64,000 nt of DNA from Luteolibacter sp. LG18 (lineage in GTDB: Bacteria; Verrucomicrobiota; Verrucomicrobiia; Verrucomicrobiales; Akkermansiaceae), in assembly GCF_036322585.1 (NCBI RefSeq), contig NZ_AP024600.1:2046001-2110000 (forward strand), given 5' to 3'. Below the pieces are notes generated by a model. That model was not told where the DNA came from and did not search any database. It saw only the letters and a list, made by a program, of their open reading frames with translations. Below, piece after piece: positions 1-8,168 of this stretch (position 1 is its first letter; the number at the start of each line of letters is the position of its first letter). The position numbers and the translations under genes were made by a program.

Positions 1-756
1 GTAGTACTGCTGGTCCGGCGGATCGGTGGGCTTCGCGTTCGGATTCGGGATCAGCGCGTGGCCGTAGTAGATCTCGGCGAACTTGTAGTAGTGGGCCAGC
101 TCGCCGTCCTCGCCCGCCAGCGGGGTGGTGCCGGTGCCTTCGCCCTGGTCGATGATGATGTCGATCGCTTCCAGCGCACTGGTGAGGTCGGTCACGATGC
201 TGCCTTCCGGAAACGGCGGCTGCACCTGGAGCGCGGGATCGCCGGTGAAGGCGCCCTCGCCGAGGGCGATGAGCTGCTTTTTGATCTCATCGTAGAACTG
301 GCCGATGGTGACGCCCTGCTCGCCGTTCGCGGCGAAGAGCGTTGCGGTTTCCGGATAATCGTTCGGGTGCTGCGGCTCCTCGATTTCCATGAAGACGTTC
401 TTCACCACGTCCAGCGTGAACGGGGAGAGGTTCACGATCAGGCCGCTTTCCACGCCGCCGGGCAGCGGGCCCGGGTAGTCCGGGGTGAACACCGGGGTGT
501 CGATCACCGGGTGGCCGCCGATGGCGTTGAGGACGTTGCACGCCAGCGTCATGTGCAGCATTTCCTCCGCCACGATGCTGCCGATGATGTCCGCCACCAC
601 GGCGTTCTCCTCGCTCTGGCCGAGCGAGTACATGGTGTAGAGATACGGCGGGATGGTGGCGTGCTCGAGCTGGACGGCCTGTTGGAGCGCGGTCTGGACG
701 GCTTGCTTGCTGCCGGTCGCGAGGTTCCGGACCAGGTTGGCTTTGAGAAGGATCAT
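1..756 (-). CDS. Ferritin-like iminophenyl-pyruvate dimer synthase-type protein (VioB C-terminal half), 3' end outside window
   Basis: The reading frame is open from ATG at 756 to the left window edge (252 codons, no stop), so the C-terminus is missing. Early residues read LEHATIPPYLYTMYSL and then IVAEEMLHMTLACNVLNAIGG: the paired Glu and EExxH pattern of the ferritin-like domain of VioB/RebD-type iminophenyl-pyruvate dimer synthases (PF12902 family). Later SPFTLDVVKNVFMEIEEPQHP is also family-like. In violacein and rebeccamycin pathways these enzymes couple two oxidised tryptophan units. The gene lies 25 nt downstream of the 782-2614 gene on the same strand, which resembles the N-terminal half of VioB. 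No flavin amino-acid oxidase partner (VioA/RebO) is visible; it could lie beyond the edge. The family call is firm, the reaction is inferred. Confidence 0.82.
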   Translation of the reverse strand, partial: MILLKANLVRNLATGSKQAVQTALQQAVQLEHATIPPYLYTMYSLGQSEENAVVADIIGSIVAEEMLHMTLACNVLNAIGGHPVIDTPVFTPDYPGPLPGGVESGLIVNLSPFTLDVVKNVFMEIEEPQHPNDYPETATLFAANGEQGVTIGQFYDEIKKQLIALGEGAFTGDPALQVQPPFPEGSIVTDLTSALEAIDIIIDQGEGTGTTPLAGEDGELAHYYKFAEIYYGHALIPNPNAKPTDPPDQQYY

Positions 757-781
757 AAGGTGTGAAATGAGAGGTTCGGGA

Positions 782-2614
782 TCAGGCGGGTTGTTTGCTC
801 CACAGGCGGCGGGAGAAGGCGGCGGCCTTGCCGCCGTGGCTCAGTGCCTCGCTGTGGGCCGGCGGCGCGGCGGCCAGCACCTGGGTCTTGGCCTGGGGCG
901 GCGGCGTGCCTTCCAGCGGGTTCTGGAGCCACTCGAGGATGGCCTTCCGTTTCGCGGGCGCGAGGTCGCGGGTCACGGGCATGGCGTTCGGGTCCTTCTC
1001 CGGCAGGCTGAAGGCGAGCTGGAGCATCTGCCGGTAGCTCACCACCTGGGCGTAATCGCCGAGGTCCACGAAGCGCTCCATCACCGGGTAGAGGTTGGCG
1101 TACTGCTGGAAGATCGGCTGCATGCTGCCGTACCAAGTGATCGGGTGATCCGGCACGAAGGTGTCGAACACGAGCACGCTGACGAAGTTCCAGATGTTGG
1201 ACGGGTAGAGCGGGCCCTGGTCGGCGAGGCCGTAGCCGACGCCGTAGACCTGGCCGTCGATGTAGTGGCGCGGGTTGCCCGGGTTGGCGGCGGTCAGCGT
1301 GAGCGTGGCGGTGCCGGCCACCGCGTCGGTGGTGATGCTGGCCGGGAAAGTCAGCGCGCTGGTCGGGGTGCCCACATCGGGATCGGTGGGGCCGGCCTGG
1401 AGACCGTTGGTGTCGTAATCGAAGGTGATCTCCTGGTTGGTGTAGGGCTGGCCGTAGGCCGTGGCGTAGAAGGGCACCGCCTGGGTGTCGCCCGGGCTCA
1501 TGCGGAACACGAACATGTCCGCGCGGACGTAGAGGCCGCCCTCCGGCTCGGCGGTTGGCGCGTCCGGGTAGTCGGACAGCACCAGCGACAGCGGGTTGCT
1601 GCCGATGATCGCGAGCTGCGCGGCGGTCACCGGCACTTCCACCACCCCGGCGGTGGCCTGATACCAGCCCGGCTGGGTGTAGGCGATCGTGCCCAGTTCG
1701 ACGGGCGTGTCGTCCTGGATCACCGACAGCGTGAGCGTGCCGTTGTCCACCTGGGTGCCGTCGGGATTGATCTGGAGCGCGTTGCCGAGGTCCACCCGCA
1801 CCACGCCAGCGGTCTCATCGACCACCGCGGCGCAGTAGTTGATGGAGGGATTGAGGTTCTGGGCGGCGGCTTCCGGGGCCATGAGCTGGCGGCCGAGGAT
1901 GAAATGTTTCGGCTCGGCGGCGGAGGCCGGTCCCAGCGTGCCGACGATGCGGCCGCGGCAGAACTGGCTGCCGGGAGGCGTTTCCGCGGAAGCCTCGGTG
2001 GTCGGCCAGGTCATCGAGTAGCAGTCGACGTTGAACTTCATCGACAGCAGCCCGGTGTTCGCGTCGGCCGCGGCCTTCAGGTCCTGGAGGAAAGGGGAGT
2101 TCGAAAGGTCGCCCCACTCGGTGGCGGTCACCACCGACTGCCACATCGCGCCCATCGCGAGGTCGCCGCCGCCTCCGACGATCTTCAGCCACAGCTCGGT
2201 GAACGGGCCGGGATCGAAGAAACCGCGCATCAGCGTGTTGCCGTGGCCATCGGCGATGCGGACCTGGAGTCCGAAGATGGTGGAAACCATCTGCTGCTCC
2301 GGATCGAGGTCCACGATCTTGGCCGGAGCGCTGTCGTCGGAATCCGCGATCGAGCAGTTGTAGATCTCGTCGCTGGCGGCGGGAGCGGTGCCGTCCGCGT
2401 TGTAGGCGGCGGTGATGTCGCAGCCCAGCAGGCGCCACACGCCGTCGCCGTCCGGATTCCACCAGCCGTTCATGTGGATCCCGTCCTGGCGCTCTTGGTA
2501 GGAGGGCTTGAAGGTGGCGTTGTTGAAGTGTTTCACATCGTTGTTCACGGTGGAAACGCTGGCCTGGAACTTGCCCGCGAAGTGCAGTCGCAGGCGGCTG
2601 GATAGATAACTCAT
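782..2614 (-). CDS. VioB N-terminal-half-like protein (split VioB partner), 610 aa
   Basis: A cytoplasmic protein without a signal peptide. Its start (SSRLRLHFAGKFQASVSTVN) has the character of the VioB N-terminus, where a basic/hydrophobic strand is followed by a polar Asn-rich stretch. Near the C-terminus, YPVMERFVDLGDYAQVV and the following MP-TR-L---K pattern (NAMPVTRDLAPAKRKAILEWL region, about residues 550-575) match the linker that precedes the ferritin-like domain in full-length VioB. Here the protein ends shortly afterwards in an Ala/Pro-rich tail, and the ferritin-like domain is encoded by the next gene. The middle is rich in beta-strand-like sequence. Recognition rests on remembered family sequence, not on an alignment. 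It may equally be annotated as hypothetical. Confidence 0.7.
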   Translation of the reverse strand: MSYLSSRLRLHFAGKFQASVSTVNNDVKHFNNATFKPSYQERQDGIHMNGWWNPDGDGVWRLLGCDITAAYNADGTAPAASDEIYNCSIADSDDSAPAKIVDLDPEQQMVSTIFGLQVRIADGHGNTLMRGFFDPGPFTELWLKIVGGGGDLAMGAMWQSVVTATEWGDLSNSPFLQDLKAAADANTGLLSMKFNVDCYSMTWPTTEASAETPPGSQFCRGRIVGTLGPASAAEPKHFILGRQLMAPEAAAQNLNPSINYCAAVVDETAGVVRVDLGNALQINPDGTQVDNGTLTLSVIQDDTPVELGTIAYTQPGWYQATAGVVEVPVTAAQLAIIGSNPLSLVLSDYPDAPTAEPEGGLYVRADMFVFRMSPGDTQAVPFYATAYGQPYTNQEITFDYDTNGLQAGPTDPDVGTPTSALTFPASITTDAVAGTATLTLTAANPGNPRHYIDGQVYGVGYGLADQGPLYPSNIWNFVSVLVFDTFVPDHPITWYGSMQPIFQQYANLYPVMERFVDLGDYAQVVSYRQMLQLAFSLPEKDPNAMPVTRDLAPAKRKAILEWLQNPLEGTPPPQAKTQVLAAAPPAHSEALSHGGKAAAFSRRLWSKQPA

Positions 2615-2672
2615 GGTGGTTGCGATGGGTTGCGGATGAATGGAAATCCGGATGGACTGCCGGGAAAGCGGG

Positions 2673-3056
2673 TCAGGACTTGAACGGCTCGATCAGCCCG
2701 AGGAGGTTCTTCTCCGGGTCCTCGAACATGCCGAAGACGTAGTGGTCCACGGGCTTGCTCGGGACGATGATGGTGGCGCCGAGCCGCTCCGCGCGGGCCA
2801 GGGCGTCCGCCACGTTTTCCACCAGCACGTAGAGTGCGGTGCCCTTTTCCCAGCCGGGAACCCCGGCCTTCGCCTTGCCGATCCCGCCCAGCATCGGGCG
2901 TTCCGCGGGCGGCGACGGCGGGAAATGGATGTAGCCGAACCCCTCCGGGCTCAATTCGACATGCCAGCCGAAGAGCTCCTGGTAGAAGGAGATCAGGCGC
3001 GTCTGGTCCAGCGCCATGATCTCGAACATCGCCACGGGGTGATTCATCCGCCGCAT
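2673..3056 (-). CDS. VOC (glyoxalase/bleomycin-resistance fold) family protein
   Basis: 127 aa, the usual length of a single-domain vicinal-oxygen-chelate protein. The features are FEIMALDQTRLISFYQELFGW at the N-terminus (helix after the first strand), the FGYIHFPP strand, YVLVENVADALARAERLGATII (second beta-alpha module) and a C-terminal FEDPEKNLLGLIEP strand, which is where the metal-ligand Glu of VOC enzymes lies. The substrate cannot be predicted. ATG at 3047 (MNHPVAM) is an equally plausible start. The upstream 131-bp gap holds an 11-bp inverted repeat and a perfect 16-bp palindrome that could be operator sites for this gene. Confidence 0.85.
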   Translation of the reverse strand: MRRMNHPVAMFEIMALDQTRLISFYQELFGWHVELSPEGFGYIHFPPSPPAERPMLGGIGKAKAGVPGWEKGTALYVLVENVADALARAERLGATIIVPSKPVDHYVFGMFEDPEKNLLGLIEPFKS

Positions 3057-3121
3057 GGGCTATGAAATCACGTCAACCTCGCGCAATGATCTTTTGTGTT
3101 ATCTATGAAGATTGGTGTTTG

Positions 3122-3162
3122 TGGCCGAAAAACACCCTGTTAGATATGCCTTTTTTCGGCCA
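3122..3162. repeat. 11-bp perfect inverted repeat, 19-nt spacer
   Basis: TGGCCGAAAAA at 3122-3132 and its exact reverse complement at 3152-3162 lie in the AT-richer gap between the DUF1287 gene and the VOC gene. On the minus strand it could act as a terminator for the DUF1287 gene (stem followed by few T residues) or as an operator upstream of the VOC gene. Its function is undecided. Confidence 0.5.
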
Positions 3163-3175
3163 TAAGGCCCTCTTG

Positions 3176-3191
3176 ATGAGACGCGTCTCAT
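3176..3191. promoter_or_regulatory. Perfect 16-bp palindrome ATGAGACGCGTCTCAT, candidate operator
   Basis: The sequence is its own reverse complement. Its centre lies about 127 nt upstream of the VOC start, and it overlaps the stop codon of the DUF1287 gene (3188-3190). A TGAGAC-CG-GTCTCA layout is the shape of many dimeric HTH (for example TetR-type) operators. No such regulator gene adjoins it in the window, so the binding protein is unknown. Confidence 0.4.
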
Positions 3192-3754
3192 TTCCACCGG
3201 TAGTGGCCGGTGAGCGGGAAGACGAACAGCACGTCCTCCTCCTGCGCGCCGCGTCCGATGTTGTGGATCACCAGCGGGCGGCCGTCGGCGGTCTTCTTGT
3301 CGCTCACGATCATGATGTGCGGCAGGTTGGGCGGCACCGTGCAGGTCACCAGGTCGCCTGGCTGGTAATCGCCCGGCTCCTTCGTCACCGGCTGCACCAG
3401 GCCGCGGCGCTTGAAGAAGGTCTGGAGGTTCGGCACCCGGCGGTGGTCGATGTTCTTGTCGGTCTTCGAAAGGCCCCACTGCTTCGGGTAGGAGCCGAAG
3501 TTCGCCTTCATGTCCTCGTGGACCAGTTTCTGGAGATCGTTCGAAAGCCCGTCCCGGAATGCGCGCACCACCACGTCCGTACACACCCCGCGTTCCCGCG
3601 GCACGTCGCCGCCGGGATAGCCGAGCACCGCGTAGGCGGGATCGTAGGTCAGGGTGACGCCCACCTGCTTCCGCGCCGCCTCCACCAGCTTCGGGCCGGG
3701 CGTTTCCGCGTGCAGCGGCAGCAGCAGGAGAAGGGAGGCGAGGAAGGTGCGCAT
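3188..3754 (-). CDS. DUF1287 domain-containing secreted protein
   Basis: 188 aa from the ATG at 3754; the frame extends upstream, but MRTFLASLLLLLPLHA is a clear signal peptide, which fixes the start. The mature protein has the DUF1287 layout: ARKQVGVTLTYDPAYAVLGYPGGDVPRERGVCTDVVVRAFR, with the conserved Cys-Thr-Asp of an NlpC/P60-like papain fold, then HRRVPNL and GDLVTC, and finally LPHIMIVSD with the conserved His, and IHNIGRG. This supports a periplasmic cysteine-hydrolase-like fold with an unknown substrate. It lies 31 nt downstream of the SDR gene on the same strand, so cotranscription is possible. Confidence 0.85.
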   Translation of the reverse strand: MRTFLASLLLLLPLHAETPGPKLVEAARKQVGVTLTYDPAYAVLGYPGGDVPRERGVCTDVVVRAFRDGLSNDLQKLVHEDMKANFGSYPKQWGLSKTDKNIDHRRVPNLQTFFKRRGLVQPVTKEPGDYQPGDLVTCTVPPNLPHIMIVSDKKTADGRPLVIHNIGRGAQEEDVLFVFPLTGHYRWK

Positions 3755-3785
3755 GAAGGCATTACGCCCGGACAGCTCCGGCTTT

Positions 3786-4565
3786 TCAAGTCGTCGCCAG
3801 CAACACCCCGCCGTCCACTCGCACCGCCGCGCCATTGGTGGCGGAGGCGAGCGGGGAACAGAGGAAGGCCACCGTGTCCGCGACTTCGTCGACCGTGGCG
3901 AAACGCTGGAGCAGCGAAGTCCCGCGCACGCTGCGGAAAAACTCCTGCTCGAACTGCTCCGGCGTCTGTCCCGCCTCGCTGGCGAGCTGGCTGACGAAAT
4001 CGGTGACGCCCTCCGAGGCCGTCGGGCCGGGCAGCACGGCGTTCACGGTGACGCCGCTGCCCTTGGTGGTGCGGGCGATGCCGTTGACCAGCGCCAGCTC
4101 CGCGGCCTTGGTCATGCCGTAGTGGATCATTTCCTCCGGGATCTGGATGCCGCTTTCGCTGGAGATGAACACCACCCGGCCCCAGTTCCGCGTCAGCATG
4201 CCCGGCAGCAGCGCGCGGGTCAGGCGGATGGCGGACATCACGTTGACCTGGTAGAAGCGCTCCCAATCCTCGTCCGGGATGTCCTTGAACGGTTTCGGTT
4301 CGAAGATCCCGGCGTTGTTCACCAGGATGTCCACCGGCCCGGCCTGTTCGGCGAGGGCGGCACAGCCCGCGGCGGTGGAAACGTCCGCGGCGATCCCGCG
4401 GGCGCCGTTGCCGATCTGGTCCGCGGCGGCCTTGGCGGAGGCCTCGCTGCGGCCGTTGACGATGACGCTCGCTCCCTCACGGGCCAGGGCGCGGGCGATG
4501 CCGAGGCCGATGCCCTTGGTGGAACCGGTGACGAGGGCGGTCTTGCCCGAAAGTTGGAGATCCAT
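3786..4565 (-). CDS. SDR family NAD(P)-dependent oxidoreductase
   Basis: 259 aa from ATG at 4565 (MDLQLSGKTALVTGSTKGIG); the longer upstream frame adds an uncharacteristic Gly/Thr-rich leader. The features are the classical SDR ones: the TGSTKGIG nucleotide-binding loop, VNNAG, a catalytic Ser in ISSESG, and YGMTK supplying Tyr and Lys. The C-terminus reads TNGAAVRVDGGVL, as in 3-oxoacyl-ACP reductase-like and glucose-dehydrogenase-like SDRs. The Arg in NGRSEASA suggests NADPH use. Substrate unknown. It may be cotranscribed with the DUF1287 gene behind it. Confidence 0.93.
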   Translation of the reverse strand: MDLQLSGKTALVTGSTKGIGLGIARALAREGASVIVNGRSEASAKAAADQIGNGARGIAADVSTAAGCAALAEQAGPVDILVNNAGIFEPKPFKDIPDEDWERFYQVNVMSAIRLTRALLPGMLTRNWGRVVFISSESGIQIPEEMIHYGMTKAAELALVNGIARTTKGSGVTVNAVLPGPTASEGVTDFVSQLASEAGQTPEQFEQEFFRSVRGTSLLQRFATVDEVADTVAFLCSPLASATNGAAVRVDGGVLLATT

Positions 4566-4610
4566 GCCGTCCCCGTTAGCACGGGTCCCCGGCGGCGTCA
4601 AAAAGCCGTG

Positions 4611-4889
4611 TCAGTCTTCCAACCGGGTGAACTGCCCGCGCAGGTACTTGCAGCGGAACGGGGGGGCCGCCTGGTCCGGCGTCCAGCCCGCCTTGCGGCC
4701 GTAGTCGATCGCCGCCTCGATCATCGTCTGGTTCACGATCCGCGGCAACTCGGCGATCAAGGTCTGGCCGTTCACCGACGCGGTCATTTCGATTTGCAGC
4801 TCGGTCTTCCCCTCCTTGTGGCCCATGTACCACAAGTATTGGGTGTCCTTGTAGTTCTTGCGGGTGGCTTTGTTGCGGGGAAACGGCAT
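4611..4889 (-). CDS. Hypothetical protein, 92 aa
   Basis: A small basic soluble protein beginning MPFPRNKATRKNYKDTQYLWYM, with no signal peptide or membrane segment. It carries ELQIEMTASVNGQTLIAELPRIVNQ, a strand-helix pattern, and ends in PFRCKYLRGQFTRLED. I do not recognise the family. It sits between the SDR gene (46 nt downstream) and the VapBC-like pair (60 nt upstream), all on the minus strand. GC-rich codon use matches the neighbours, which supports it as a real gene. Confidence 0.6.
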   Translation of the reverse strand: MPFPRNKATRKNYKDTQYLWYMGHKEGKTELQIEMTASVNGQTLIAELPRIVNQTMIEAAIDYGRKAGWTPDQAAPPFRCKYLRGQFTRLED

Positions 4890-4949
4890 GCGGAGGCCCC
4901 TTTCAATGCCACCGGGGGGAGACTGACAATGGAAATTCTTGCCGCGCCA

Positions 4950-5363
4950 TCAGGCGTTCCACGGGTTGAGGGTCCGCACCTCCGCTGGAAAATCCCGCGT
5001 GTTGCGGGTGACCACGACGAGGTCATGGTGCAAGGCGGTAGCGGCAATCAGACTGTCCAGCACCCCCATGTTGAAACCCTTGGACTCGTGTTTGGCGTAG
5101 AACTTTCCCCAGACTCCAAAGACCGCGGCGTCCAACGGCAGGAGCGCATCACGGAAATCCCTTTCGACCCGTTCCGCCCAGGCGGCGATGGCGTTCTTTC
5201 GCTTCCCGGCTGGCATCAGGTGGATACCCTTGAGGATTTCGCCCAGGGTCACGGCGGACAACACGCACTCATGGGCGTGGGTTTCACACCAGGCCAGCAC
5301 ATGGGGATCCGGTTCCCGGGCGGTGGCCTCGCAGACGACGTTGGTGTCCAGCAGGTAGGTCAT
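4950..5363 (-). CDS. VapC/FitB-like PIN-domain toxin
   Basis: 137 aa PIN ribonuclease-like protein. The acidic metal-binding residues are visible: Asp6 in LLDTNVV, Glu42 in TLGEILKG, Asp103 in GVLDSLIAATA and Asp124 in TRNTRDF. FitB/VapC proteins cleave RNA when released from their antitoxin. The gene starts 1 nt after the antitoxin stop, the usual antitoxin-first arrangement, which implies coupled translation. The family call is strong; toxicity is inferred from the family. Confidence 0.93.
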   Translation of the reverse strand: MTYLLDTNVVCEATAREPDPHVLAWCETHAHECVLSAVTLGEILKGIHLMPAGKRKNAIAAWAERVERDFRDALLPLDAAVFGVWGKFYAKHESKGFNMGVLDSLIAATALHHDLVVVTRNTRDFPAEVRTLNPWNA

Positions 5364-5364
5364 C

Positions 5365-5619
5365 TTACTCGAAGCGGATGTTCCGTGCCGGTTCCTTCGA
5401 GCGCGGCCCGATCCACTTGGACAGATCCTCCGGGCATTCCCGGAGCACGGCCACGAGGGATTTCTCCGGCTGGCGGAGGCGGCGGTATTCCTCCGCGGAC
5501 ACGATCACCACGGCGGGTTTGCCATGCTTGGTCACAGTTTGCGCGCCGTGCTCCATGGCCTGCGTGACCACTTCACTGAAATGGTTCTTCGCGTCCTGGA
5601 GTTGCCAGACCTTTTGCAT
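5365..5619 (-). CDS. Phd/YefM-type antitoxin
   Basis: 84 aa, starting MQKVWQLQDAKNHFSEVVTQA and continuing with TVTKHGKPAVVIVSAEEYRRL, the hallmark N-terminal fold of Phd/YefM antitoxins. The C-terminal half (CPEDLSKWIGPRSKEPARNI) is the presumed toxin-neutralising tail. The protein would bind its own promoter and the adjacent PIN toxin. It is immediately followed by the toxin gene. The upstream neighbour is the lower-GC gene at 5646-6671. Confidence 0.93.
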   Translation of the reverse strand: MQKVWQLQDAKNHFSEVVTQAMEHGAQTVTKHGKPAVVIVSAEEYRRLRQPEKSLVAVLRECPEDLSKWIGPRSKEPARNIRFE

Positions 5620-5645
5620 GTTGGAACTCTATCGCGCAATTCTGG

Positions 5646-6671
5646 CTAGTCTAGACAGAATCCGTCCGCCCCTGTGCGCATCGATTTTAAGGTTTCTTCG
5701 ATGCTCATAGGAAACGAGACCATTCCAAATTTCGAATGATCTTCACGATCCATCGGATTGAACGCGATCCTTAGAATTGAGTCTTTGTTGGCCAGATCCC
5801 GATTGCTTGGAAAATACAGCTTCTCGTAGCTGATTCGGCAGTTCGAGCCGCATCTTACAATAATCGCGACAGCATCGACTACCGGAGCTTCCAACCCTTC
5901 GAAATAGCTGCGGACAAGGGATGCTTCCTCGTCAGAAGAAATCGAACCTCCATGGTAGGCGGTGATGGCGAGCACATTTATCTCATCGTGTCGGCTTATG
6001 CCGAATGACTTCTCAGGGTTGTCGCCAAATAGGTAAGCCCTTTTTTTAAAAGGAGTGCAGCCAATGGTGCCTTTCCGATTTTTGACCTCCAGATTGATGG
6101 AAACCTGGTTGCCCAATACGGTAAACTTCCAATCCACCGAGCTTGGTTTCGGCTTTGCTAGATTCTCCTTTTTGCAGTCTACTGTTTTTTCGTGCTCGAC
6201 TGACTCATCGTCTATTCCGAGCCACCTAGCGAGCCACCACACTTCATTGAGCGTGTCCAGATGCTGAGTGCCAAGGCGCAAGCCTTTGCGAAGTTGGGAG
6301 TGTGAGGGCCAGATGTGCGGTATAATGGTGTGTCCAATCTCAGAGACTTTGCTGAGGTAGAGAAGGCTCTCGCGGCTCAGGCTGGTCCCTTCCATTGCAT
6401 CGACGTTCTTTCTGATCGTAATAGGATCTCCCGCTCGATTGATGTCATGATCGGTTTTACCGAATTTGTATTCAAGCAGTGGGAAGGGCAGTTGTCCGAA
6501 CCAGCGCGGCACTCCGATTTCGAATCCCGGAATGGCAAGTGCTTCCAAATCAGACTCTAACCATTTCGCTCGCCGCAATAATACGTCTTCGCTTAAGATG
6601 CCCCGATTTTTTGATGCTCCGGAGGCTTCGCAAAGACGTTGGAACAAGAAATCGGCTGAAAATCGGGGCAT
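5646..6671 (-). CDS. Hypothetical protein with PD-(D/E)XK-like motif, lower GC
   Basis: 341 aa, soluble, not recognised as a named family. Asp180 (SSVDWKF) followed by Glu195-Val-Lys197 (INLEVKNRKG) after two predicted strands is the D...ExK pattern of PD-(D/E)XK nucleases. Before it is a helical region with LGTQHLDTLNEVWWLARW; after it comes VDAVAIIVRCGSN in a strand-helix pattern. The base composition is clearly lower in GC than all neighbours and codon use is less biased, which suggests recent acquisition. It lies next to a VapBC pair. A restriction-like or other defence nuclease is a reasonable guess, not a demonstrated function. Confidence 0.65.
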   Translation of the reverse strand: MPRFSADFLFQRLCEASGASKNRGILSEDVLLRRAKWLESDLEALAIPGFEIGVPRWFGQLPFPLLEYKFGKTDHDINRAGDPITIRKNVDAMEGTSLSRESLLYLSKVSEIGHTIIPHIWPSHSQLRKGLRLGTQHLDTLNEVWWLARWLGIDDESVEHEKTVDCKKENLAKPKPSSVDWKFTVLGNQVSINLEVKNRKGTIGCTPFKKRAYLFGDNPEKSFGISRHDEINVLAITAYHGGSISSDEEASLVRSYFEGLEAPVVDAVAIIVRCGSNCRISYEKLYFPSNRDLANKDSILRIAFNPMDREDHSKFGMVSFPMSIEETLKSMRTGADGFCLD

Positions 6672-6743
6672 GGTTTACATCCGGAAGTGCTCGAATGTTG
6701 GTTGGAGTATTAGCAAACGATCCAGAATGCGTCCACAAAAGCC

Positions 6744-8033
6744 TCAAATCCCCCGCAGTACCTCTTCAAACACCGTCAGCGTGTCATCGAGATCCGCCTC
6801 GGTGTGGGCCAGCGAGAGGAAGCCGGTTTCATACGGGCTCGGGGCGATGTAGATGCCCTTCTCCAGGCTGCCCCAGAAGAACTTCTTAAACAGCTCCAGG
6901 TCCTGCTTCATCACGTCGCTGACGTTCACGATCTCGCGGTCGGTGAAGAACAGGCAGAACATCGAGCCGACGCGGTTGATGCGGTGCGGGATGCCGCGCT
7001 CGGTGAAGACCTTGCGCAGTCCGGCTTCGAAATGCGCGCCGAGTTCCTCCAGCCGCGGGAAGCCGGAGGGCTTCGCCAGTTCCTTGAGCTGCGCCAGGCC
7101 CGCGGCCATCGCCAGCGGGTTCCCGGAAAGCGTGCCGGCCTGGTAGACCGGGCCGATTGGCGCGAGCATGTCCATCACCTCGGCCCGGCCGCCGAAGGCA
7201 CCCACCGGCAGGCCGCCGCCGATCACCTTGCCAAAGCAGCTCAGGTCCGGCGTGAGGTTTTCGAGCCCCTGCACCCCGGCCTTGCCGAGGCGGAATCCGG
7301 TCATCACCTCGTCGAAGATCAACAGCGCGCCGTACTTCTTCGTGATCGAGCTGAGCAGATCGAGATAACCCGGTTTCGGCAGCACGAATCCGGCGTTGGC
7401 GGGATAGGACTCCACGATGATCGCCGCGATCTGGTCGCCCTGCGCGGCGAAGACCTTCTCCAGCGCCTCGGGATCATTGTAGGGCAGGACGATGGTTTTT
7501 TCCGCGAAAGCCTTCGGCACTCCGGCGGAGTCCGGTTCGCCGTGGGTGAGGGCACCCGATCCGGCCGCGACAAGAAGGGAATCGCTGTGGCCGTGGTAGC
7601 AGCCGTCGAACTTGATGATGTAATCGCGCTTCGTGAACCCGCGGGCCACCCGGATCGCGGACATCGTCGCCTCGGTGCCGCTGCTGGTCATGCGGACCTT
7701 CTGCACGGACGGCACCCACTCGGTGATGGTGCGGGCCATTTCGACCTCGAAGGGGTTCGGGATGCCGAAGGAGATACCGGACTTGGCGACCTCGTGGATG
7801 GTGTTCGTCACCACCGCTGGGGCATGGCCGAGGATGTTCGGGCCCCACGAGCCGATGTAGTCGATGTAGGTCTTCCCATCCACGTCCTGGATGCGGCTGC
7901 CCTTCGCGCTGCGGACGAAGAACGGCTCGCCGCCCACGTTGCGGAAGGCGCGGACGGGGGAGTTCACGCCGCCGGGGATGAAGTCCTTGGCGGTGGCGAA
8001 AAGCTTCTGCGAGAGCGGGCCGGGCGAATTCAT
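6744..8033 (-). CDS. hemL: Glutamate-1-semialdehyde 2,1-aminomutase
   Basis: 429 aa from ATG at 8033 (MNSPGPLSQKLFATAKDFIPGGVNSPVRAF), the usual length for HemL. It is a PLP-dependent class III aminotransferase fold that makes 5-aminolevulinate in the C5 tetrapyrrole pathway. Visible motifs are FIPGGVNSPVRAF, GPNILGHAP, TSSGTEATMSAIRVARG, FDEVMTGFR, and the PLP lysine in CFGKVIGGGLPVGAFGG. The C-terminus reads YETGFLSLAHTEADLD. The gene is divergent from the secreted protein at 8169, with about 135 nt between the starts, and no other heme gene is nearby. Confidence 0.97.
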   Translation of the reverse strand: MNSPGPLSQKLFATAKDFIPGGVNSPVRAFRNVGGEPFFVRSAKGSRIQDVDGKTYIDYIGSWGPNILGHAPAVVTNTIHEVAKSGISFGIPNPFEVEMARTITEWVPSVQKVRMTSSGTEATMSAIRVARGFTKRDYIIKFDGCYHGHSDSLLVAAGSGALTHGEPDSAGVPKAFAEKTIVLPYNDPEALEKVFAAQGDQIAAIIVESYPANAGFVLPKPGYLDLLSSITKKYGALLIFDEVMTGFRLGKAGVQGLENLTPDLSCFGKVIGGGLPVGAFGGRAEVMDMLAPIGPVYQAGTLSGNPLAMAAGLAQLKELAKPSGFPRLEELGAHFEAGLRKVFTERGIPHRINRVGSMFCLFFTDREIVNVSDVMKQDLELFKKFFWGSLEKGIYIAPSPYETGFLSLAHTEADLDDTLTVFEEVLRGI

Positions 8034-8168
8034 GCGGGGAGGATGCCCGCCGCGCCCGCCGCGTCCAATCCCAAGGTGGACGAATTTTCCGTGAATGGAA
8101 AACCCGCCCGGTCCGTCCCACGAATCCGGCTTGGGCTTTTCCCCGCCCTCGCCTATCGTGCCAACACC

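Noticed and set aside
653..2605. 650-codon plus-strand frame opposite the 610-aa gene
   Set aside because: It is a GC-driven shadow: Arg/Gly/His-rich with no fold-like pattern, while the minus-strand frame has VioB-like sequence.
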